From: Siccirubricoccus phaeus | Lineage (GTDB): Bacteria > Pseudomonadota > Alphaproteobacteria > Acetobacterales > Acetobacteraceae | Length of the DNA: 64,000 bases | NCBI RefSeq assembly: GCF_008360935.1 | Contig: NZ_SRXO01000003.1 | Coordinates: 186,001 to 250,000, forward strand | Direction of reading: 5' to 3' | Shown here: positions 59,006 to 64,000 of the stretch, in pieces | Layout of the letters: the number at the start of each line of letters is the position of its first letter | How positions within the stretch are numbered: position 1 is the first letter of the stretch | The notes under the pieces: model-generated | Database searches by the model: none | The model's input: the letters and a program-made list of their open reading frames with translations, nothing else | Told to the model about the DNA's origin: nothing | Position numbers and translations under genes: made by a program

Positions 59006-59103
59006 TTCCCCACGACGTTGCTGCGCAACGCCGCGGGGGCCCCGGACGCGCGGCCTCGTGCGGCGCCGCGCCAGGGCAGCGGGCGGTTCGGTTCCGCGGG
59101 GAC
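59006..59103. repeat. Post-stop hairpin repeat, family C (copy C4)
   Basis: CCCC...GTTGC-TGC-GCAAC...GGGG hairpin (59008-59038) starting 2 nt after the receptor stop, then GGGGCCCCGG and a GC-rich tail. Very close to C1's first unit. Confidence 0.72.
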
Positions 59104-59226
59104 GCGAAAGCGGCCGCGGCGTGGGCATGGCATCGCATTTGCATGCCCTGACATCAATTGCGGTTCAAGGCGTTGCAGTGCCATGAATCGCGCCGCCATG
59201 CAGCGCGAGGCGAGGGGCGGGGGGGC

Positions 59227-60156
59227 ATGGATTTCCGGCAGCTCACCACCTTCCTCCACGTCGCGGAGCTCGGCAGCGTCAGCAAGGCGGCACAGCGGCT
59301 GCGCATCGCCCAGCCGGCCCTCAGCCGCCAGCTCCGCCTGCTGGAGCAGGAGCTGAAGGTGAGCCTCTTCACCCGCCATGGCCGCGGCATGGTGCTGACC
59401 CAGCCCGGCCACCTGCTGCTCGGCCGGGCGCGGGAGATCCTGCAGCGCATGGAGGAGACGCGGGCGGAGCTCGCCCTCTCCGCCGCCGAGGAAGGCGGCC
59501 AGCTCGTCTTCGGCCTCATGCCCTCCCTCGGCGGGTTGCTGGCGGCGCGGCTGGTGGAGAATTTCTTGGAGCGCTACCCGGCGATGGGTCTGCGGATCGT
59601 CTCCGCCTCCTCCGGCTATCTGCAGGAATGGCTGCATGCCGGGCAGGTGGATCTGGCCGTGGTGCAGGCCACCGCGGCGGTGGAGAATCTGCGCCACACC
59701 CCGCTGCTGGATGAGGACCTCTTCCTGCTCACCCCCGGAAGCGGCAAGGCCAGCCCCCTGAAGCTGGCCGAGGCGTTGCGTCAGCGCCTGGTCCTCACCG
59801 GCAGGCAGCACGGGCTGCGGCTGCTGATCGACCGCGCGGCGCGGCTGCATGGCGTGACGCTGGATGTGGCGGTGGAAGCGGATTCGCTGGAGGTGCTGAA
59901 GGCGCTGGTGCTGCGCGGTGTCGGCGCCACCATCCTGCCGCTGGGCGCGGTGCAGGGGGAGATCGCCGCCGGCAAGCTGATGGCCGCGCCGATCGTGACG
60001 CCCGGCCTTTCCCGCCGGCTGGTGCTGGCCCAGCCCCTGGCCGGTCCGGGCTCGGGCGCGGTGCAGCATTTCACCCAGCTCTTGCGGGCGGAGGTGGCGG
60101 CGATGCTGCGGGACGGGCTGTGGGTCGGGCAATTGCCGCCGGATGCGCCGGAATAG
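59227..60156 (+). CDS. LysR-family transcriptional regulator
   Basis: This 309-residue regulator starts MDFRQLTTFLHVAELGSVSK, with an N-terminal winged helix (about 1-60, KAAQRLRIAQPALSRQLRLLE) and a periplasmic-binding-like effector domain. It likely controls the receptor upstream and/or the dehydrogenase downstream, probably sensing an organic acid. ATG 59227 follows a GGCGGGGGG stretch; the frame back to 59158 is rejected for lack of family signal. Confidence 0.94.
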   Translation: MDFRQLTTFLHVAELGSVSKAAQRLRIAQPALSRQLRLLEQELKVSLFTRHGRGMVLTQPGHLLLGRAREILQRMEETRAELALSAAEEGGQLVFGLMPSLGGLLAARLVENFLERYPAMGLRIVSASSGYLQEWLHAGQVDLAVVQATAAVENLRHTPLLDEDLFLLTPGSGKASPLKLAEALRQRLVLTGRQHGLRLLIDRAARLHGVTLDVAVEADSLEVLKALVLRGVGATILPLGAVQGEIAAGKLMAAPIVTPGLSRRLVLAQPLAGPGSGAVQHFTQLLRAEVAAMLRDGLWVGQLPPDAPE

Positions 60157-60261
60157 CGCGACCGCCCCGCCTGCTCCCGCCCGGCCGGTTGACCCCGGGC
60201 GCCCGCTTCGCTTCAGTCGGCCCTCGCCCGCCAATCGGGCAGCAGGAAGGGGAGGGGAGCC

Positions 60262-61338
60262 ATGCGCAGCTACCGCATCGCCGCCATGGGCGGCGACGGC
60301 ATCGGGCCGGAAGTGGTCGCGGCGGGGGTCGAGGCCCTCAAGGCCTGCGCCGAGCGCGATGGCGGCTTCACCCTGGAATTCACCGATTTCGACTGGGGCT
60401 CCGACTACTACCGCAAGCACGGCGTGCTGATGCCGGCGGATGGCGTGGCGCAGCTCCGCGCCTATGACGCCATCCTGTTCGGCGCCGTCGGCGCGCCGGA
60501 TATTCCGGACCATCTGACGCTCTGGGGGCTGCGCCTCGCCATCTGCCAACCGCTGGACCAGTACGCCAATGTCCGGCCGACGCGCATCCTGCCCGGCATC
60601 ACCAGCCCGCTGCGCAACGTCGCCGGGCCGGAGCTGGACTGGGTGATCGTGCGGGAGAATTCCGAGGGGGAGTATTCCGGCGTCGGCGGCCGGGCGCATC
60701 AGGGGTTGCCGATCGAGGTGGCGACGGATGTCTCCGTCATGACCCGGGCGGGCGTGCAGCGCATCATGCGCTACGCCTTCCGCCTGGCGCAGTCCCGGCC
60801 GCGGAAATTCCTGACGGTGGTGACGAAAAGCAACGCCCAGCGTCATGCCATGGTGATGTGGGACGAGATCGCCGCCGAGGTCGCCGGGGAATTCCCCGAC
60901 GTCACCTGGGACAAGATGCTGGTGGACGCCATGACCATGCGCATGGTGCTGCGGCCGCAGACGCTGGACACCATCGTGGCGAGCAATCTGCATGCCGACA
61001 TCCTGTCCGACCTCGCCGCGGCCTTGGCCGGCTCGCTCGGCATCGCGCCCACCGCCAACATCAACCCGGAACGCGAAGCGCCCTCGATGTTCGAGCCGAT
61101 CCATGGCTCGGCCTTCGACATCACCGGCAAGGGCATCGCCAACCCCGTCGCCACCTTCTGGACCGCGGCGATGCTGCTGGAGCATCTGGGCGAGAAGCCC
61201 GCCGCCGACCGGCTGATGAAGGCGGTGGAGCGGGTGACCGCCGACCCCGCCCTGCACACGCCGGATCTCGGCGGCAAGGCGACGACGCAGCAGGTGACGG
61301 AGGCGGTCTGCGCCGCGCTGCGCCAGGCGAATGACTGA
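60262..61338 (+). CDS. Tartrate/D-malate dehydrogenase family (isocitrate/isopropylmalate dehydrogenase fold)
   Basis: This 358-residue NAD-dependent beta-decarboxylating dehydrogenase opens YRIAAMGGDGIGPEVV and contains TDFDWGSDYYRKHG, GAVGAPDIPDHLTLWG, PLDQYANVRP, VRENSEGEYSGVGG and the metal-binding Asp pair in HADILSDLAAALAG. Sequence style fits tartrate dehydrogenase/D-malate dehydrogenase (TtuC/DmlA) better than LeuB. It would oxidise tartrate or D-malate from nearby carboxylate uptake systems. Its RBS is GGAAGGGGAGGGGAGCC. Confidence 0.9.
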   Translation: MRSYRIAAMGGDGIGPEVVAAGVEALKACAERDGGFTLEFTDFDWGSDYYRKHGVLMPADGVAQLRAYDAILFGAVGAPDIPDHLTLWGLRLAICQPLDQYANVRPTRILPGITSPLRNVAGPELDWVIVRENSEGEYSGVGGRAHQGLPIEVATDVSVMTRAGVQRIMRYAFRLAQSRPRKFLTVVTKSNAQRHAMVMWDEIAAEVAGEFPDVTWDKMLVDAMTMRMVLRPQTLDTIVASNLHADILSDLAAALAGSLGIAPTANINPEREAPSMFEPIHGSAFDITGKGIANPVATFWTAAMLLEHLGEKPAADRLMKAVERVTADPALHTPDLGGKATTQQVTEAVCAALRQAND

Positions 61339-61342
61339 ACCG

Positions 61343-61369
61343 GGCGGCCGGGCAGGGCGCCCGGCCGCC
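61343..61369. terminator. Bidirectional stem-loop between convergent genes
   Basis: GGCGGCCGGGC (61343-61353) pairs perfectly with GCCCGGCCGCC (61359-61369) across an AGGGC loop, in the 36-bp gap between two convergent stop codons. No T-tract, as in many GC-rich terminators. Confidence 0.8.
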
Positions 61370-61374
61370 GCCGC

Positions 61375-62451
61375 TCAGCCGCCGAGCTGCCACTCCCGGA
61401 ATTTCCGCGTGGCGCTGGCGATATTGGCCGACCACCAGGCATCGCTCTTGAGAAAGACCTTGTCCTGCAGCGAGGGGCTGGTCGGCAGCTCATCCAACAC
61501 CGCCTGCGGCACGAGCTTCAGCGCTTCCGTATTGGGCAGGGCGTAGCGGGTGAGCTGCATATACTCCGCCCCCGCCTCCGGATTGGTCAGCATATAGCTG
61601 AGGAAGCGGAACGCCTCCGCCTTCTTCGCCGAGGCCCGGCTGACCGTATAGGGGCTGCCGCTGACCGCGCTGTAGGCCGGGCGGTAATTGAGCTGCGCGC
61701 CGGAGCGGTTGGCCAGGATGACGCGGCCGTTGAAGGCCGTGGCGAGTGAGACGGCGCCGGAGGTGAGCTGCTGGATCGGCTCCTGGTTGGTGGTGTGCCA
61801 GATGACGTTCTGCCGGCCGAGCCGTTCCAGGCTGCGCAGGGCGCGGTCCACATCCAGCGGGTAGAGCTTGTCCAGCGCCACGCCATCCGCCAGCAGCGCC
61901 ATTTCCAGCACGCTGCCGTCGACCACGTTGGAATAGAGCGAGCGCTTGCCCTTGAAGCGTTCGGTATCCCAGAATTCCGCCGGCGTTTTCGGCGCCTGCT
62001 CATCCGGGATCTGCCGCTTGTCCCAGCACATGGAGAAGAGATAGAGCGAGAGCTTCACCCCATGCGACTGCCGGTAGGCCGCGGGGATGCGGCCATGCGG
62101 ATCCACCACCGCGTAGTCATAGGGGGCGAGCAAATTCTGCTCCACCGCCGAGGCGTATTCCGAGCCGGACATGACGATGATGTCCCATTGCGCCGGCCCG
62201 CCGGAGCTGGCCTGCAGACGCGCCAGGGCGAGGGAAGCGTTGGTGCCGAAATTCACCTTGATGCCGGTCTCGCGCTCGAAGGGCACGCCGAAGGTCTTCA
62301 TCAGGTATTCGTTGATCACGCCGCCATAGGCCGCGACGTTGATGGTCACCGGCTGCGCCTGGCCGCGCCCCGCCGCCAGCCCGCCCAGCGCCGCCGCGCC
62401 GGCGCCGAGCAGGGCCCGCCGCCGCATCGGGATGAAGGTCTTCGCTGCCAT
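61375..62451 (-). CDS. Extracellular substrate-binding protein of a spermidine/putrescine-type ABC importer
   Basis: This 358-residue binding protein has a Tat-like signal (MRRRALLGAGAAALGG, from the Met at residue 9; the longer form starts MAAKTFIP) and then a PotD-like two-lobed fold (INVAAYGGVINEYLMKTF, WDIIVMSGSEYASAVEQ, TTNQEPIQQL). It carries the substrate to the permeases encoded divergently at 62625. Relatives bind polyamines, thiamine, iron complexes or other organic cations, so the substrate is uncertain. Confidence 0.9.
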   Translation of the reverse strand: MAAKTFIPMRRRALLGAGAAALGGLAAGRGQAQPVTINVAAYGGVINEYLMKTFGVPFERETGIKVNFGTNASLALARLQASSGGPAQWDIIVMSGSEYASAVEQNLLAPYDYAVVDPHGRIPAAYRQSHGVKLSLYLFSMCWDKRQIPDEQAPKTPAEFWDTERFKGKRSLYSNVVDGSVLEMALLADGVALDKLYPLDVDRALRSLERLGRQNVIWHTTNQEPIQQLTSGAVSLATAFNGRVILANRSGAQLNYRPAYSAVSGSPYTVSRASAKKAEAFRFLSYMLTNPEAGAEYMQLTRYALPNTEALKLVPQAVLDELPTSPSLQDKVFLKSDAWWSANIASATRKFREWQLGG

Positions 62452-62624
62452 CCGCCAAACTCCCCCACAGCTTCGCTGAAGGGGCGTTGCAAATTCCATA
62501 CCTGGGGCGGGGCGGCGGATGACGGAAACTGACCGCGGCAGTGGCATATCCCTTGCTTTGCCGGCTGCCCAATATGCCCGTCCCGGCCGACATGACCCCC
62601 CCGACCCCTCCCGCGGCCTGAGCC

Positions 62625-63449
62625 ATGGCCGCCACACCGCATCGCCTGCCGCTGCTTTGGCTGCTGCTGCCCGCGGGGCTGCTCTATGGCGGCCTCGCCC
62701 TCTATCCGCTCGCCGGCATGCTGCAAATGAGCCTCACCGAGGGCTGGGGGCATTACGCCGAGGTGACGCAGGGCCGCCTGCTATGGCGCGCCGCGACCAA
62801 CACGGTTGCCATCAGCCTCACCACCACCGCCATCGCCCTGCTGCTGGGCTATGTGCTGGCGGCCGGGCTGTGGCGCTGCGGCCCGGCCACCCGCGCCCTG
62901 CTGCTGGCCTTCATCATGCTGCCCTTCTGGACGGCGGTGCTGGTGAAGAACTTCGCCTGGGCCGCCCTGCTGCAGGACAACGGCGTGGTGAACGGGCTGC
63001 TGCAATGGGCCGGGCTGACCACCGCGCCGGTGACGCTGCTGCACAACCGCCTCGCCGTCATCATCGGCATGGTGCATTACGTGCTGCCCTATGCCGTCTT
63101 CCCCATCTACACCGCCATGCGCGGCATCGACCTGCGGGTGGAGCGGGCGGCGCGCAGCCTTGGCGCCGGCACGCTGGCGCTGTTCTGGACGGTGCTGCTG
63201 CCGCTGACCATGCCGGGCGTGCTGAGCGCAGGGCTGCTGGCCTTCATCGTCTCGGCCGGCTTCTACGTGACGCCGGTGGTGCTCGGCTCGCCCTCGGACA
63301 TGATGGTGTCCAACCTCGTCAGCTACTACGTGCATGAGCTGGTGGATTTCAACGCCGCGGCGGCGCTGGCCATGCTGATCCTCGCCGCCATCACGCCGGT
63401 GATCGTGCTGCAGCAATTCGCTTCCCGAGGGCAGCATGGCGGAGGCTGA
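62625..63449 (+). CDS. ABC transporter permease (PotB-like)
   Basis: This 274-residue permease has about six transmembrane helices (first at about 10-30, LLWLLLPAGLLYGGLALYPL). The cytosolic coupling sequence is ERAARSLGAGTLALFWTVLLPLTMPG. It pairs with the next permease and the divergent binding protein. Its last 14 bases overlap the following gene. Confidence 0.92.
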   Translation: MAATPHRLPLLWLLLPAGLLYGGLALYPLAGMLQMSLTEGWGHYAEVTQGRLLWRAATNTVAISLTTTAIALLLGYVLAAGLWRCGPATRALLLAFIMLPFWTAVLVKNFAWAALLQDNGVVNGLLQWAGLTTAPVTLLHNRLAVIIGMVHYVLPYAVFPIYTAMRGIDLRVERAARSLGAGTLALFWTVLLPLTMPGVLSAGLLAFIVSAGFYVTPVVLGSPSDMMVSNLVSYYVHELVDFNAAAALAMLILAAITPVIVLQQFASRGQHGGG

Positions 63450-64000
63450 ACGCGGCTCCCGTGGCGGGCGGGCGCTGCTGCTGGCGGCGGCAGCACCCAT
63501 CCTGCTTTTCCTGCTGCTGCCCTCCCTCATCATCGTGCCGATGGCGTTGACGCGCGGGCAATTGCTGCAATTCCCGCCGGAATGGGTCTCGGTGCGGCCC
63601 TTCCTCGACTATGTCGGGGACGGGAATTGGACGGCCTCCACCCTGCTCTCGCTGCAGGTCGCGCTGCTCGCCACGCTGGTGGGCGCGGTGTGCGGCACGG
63701 CCGCGGCGGTCGGGCTGCATGGCAGGCGCTTCACGGGTCGGGGGCTGCTCATCGGCCTCATCATGTCGCCCATCGTTGTGCCGGTGGTGGTGTTGGCGCT
63801 GGGGCAGTATCTGGTCTTCGCCCGGCTGCAATTGCTGGGCAGCCCGCTCTCCATCGGCTTGGCGCATGGGCTGCTGGCCACGCCCTATGTGTTCATCTCG
63901 GTGCAGACCAGCCTGGCGGCAAACCTGGACCCGGCGCTGATCCGCTCCGCCCGCAGCCTCGGGGCCCGCTTTCCTTCCGTGCTGCGGCATGTGTACTGGC
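63436..64000 (+). CDS. ABC transporter permease (PotC-like), truncated by window edge
   Basis: Read from ATG 63436 for 188 codons to the window edge with no stop. Membrane helices appear at about 15-38 (LLLAAAAPILLFLLLPSLII), 70-90 and 105-130. The coupling loop is just reached (ALIRSARSLGARFPSVLRH). Second permease of the importer; the ATPase would be expected beyond the window. Confidence 0.9.
   Translation, partial: MAEAERGSRGGRALLLAAAAPILLFLLLPSLIIVPMALTRGQLLQFPPEWVSVRPFLDYVGDGNWTASTLLSLQVALLATLVGAVCGTAAAVGLHGRRFTGRGLLIGLIMSPIVVPVVVLALGQYLVFARLQLLGSPLSIGLAHGLLATPYVFISVQTSLAANLDPALIRSARSLGARFPSVLRHVYW

Noticed and set aside
58189-61257. A 1022-codon minus-strand open frame
   Set aside because: Opposite the TTT receptor, LysR and dehydrogenase genes, all of which have strong family motifs.

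Overview
ORGANISM. The window is a gene-dense, very GC-rich (about 70% by eye) bacterial chromosome segment with strong third-position G/C and long spurious antisense frames. Gene content points to an alphaproteobacterium: a lepB-rnc-era-recO block, an NrsF-type anti-sigma factor, CTAG-bounded palindromic repeats, and many substrate-binding proteins, CoA-transferase and Mo-hydroxylase genes. I infer Acetobacteraceae (Roseomonas-like); no rRNA is present to confirm this. I see no phage, insertion sequence, tRNA, rRNA or CRISPR array. LAYOUT. 1-4803: start of an ABC ATPase, a ThDP enzyme, and a coupled trio of small AtzG-like protein, amidase and 2OG-Fe(II) oxygenase. 4908-7289: ECF sigma/NrsF pair, a second 2OG oxygenase and a tiny membrane protein. 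7498-11343: ThDP enzyme, medium-chain dehydrogenase and SDR. 11530-17642: housekeeping block lepB-rnc-era-recO-parC. 17858-24621: AraC regulator, SDR, two-subunit molybdenum hydroxylase, MBL-fold enzyme, TfoX-N protein. 24767-28766: glycosyltransferase, flippase, glycosyltransferase. 28909-33670: a rutA homologue behind a near-consensus sigma-54 promoter, followed by a broken and an intact solute-binding protein, permease and ATPase. 33927-43755: msrA-msrB, beta-propeller/deacetylase/hydroxylase operon, class A beta-lactamase, kelch protein, BaiN-like flavoprotein, ChrA, CBS protein. 43819-48689: lipoprotein, giant indolepyruvate ferredoxin oxidoreductase and divergent Lrp regulator. 49044-53672: DUF4214 protein, pdxA-pdxJ, PNPOx-like protein. 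54203-64000: catabolic run (TauD, enoyl-CoA hydratase, CaiB, class II aldolase, TTT receptor, LysR, tartrate/malate-type dehydrogenase) and the start of a polyamine-type ABC importer. HOW IT FITS TOGETHER. Away from the housekeeping block the theme is scavenging and catabolism of organic acids, amides, nitrogen heterocycles and aromatic amino-acid keto acids, with local regulators (AraC, Lrp, LysR, sigma-54, ECF). REPEATS. The most unusual non-coding signal is a set of six repeat families filling most intergenic gaps. Family E (about 120 bp, inverted termini, three internal arms) and family C (hairpin 2-4 nt after stop codons) show compensatory base changes between copies. Ends of E and F elements supply stop codons of genes in three places.
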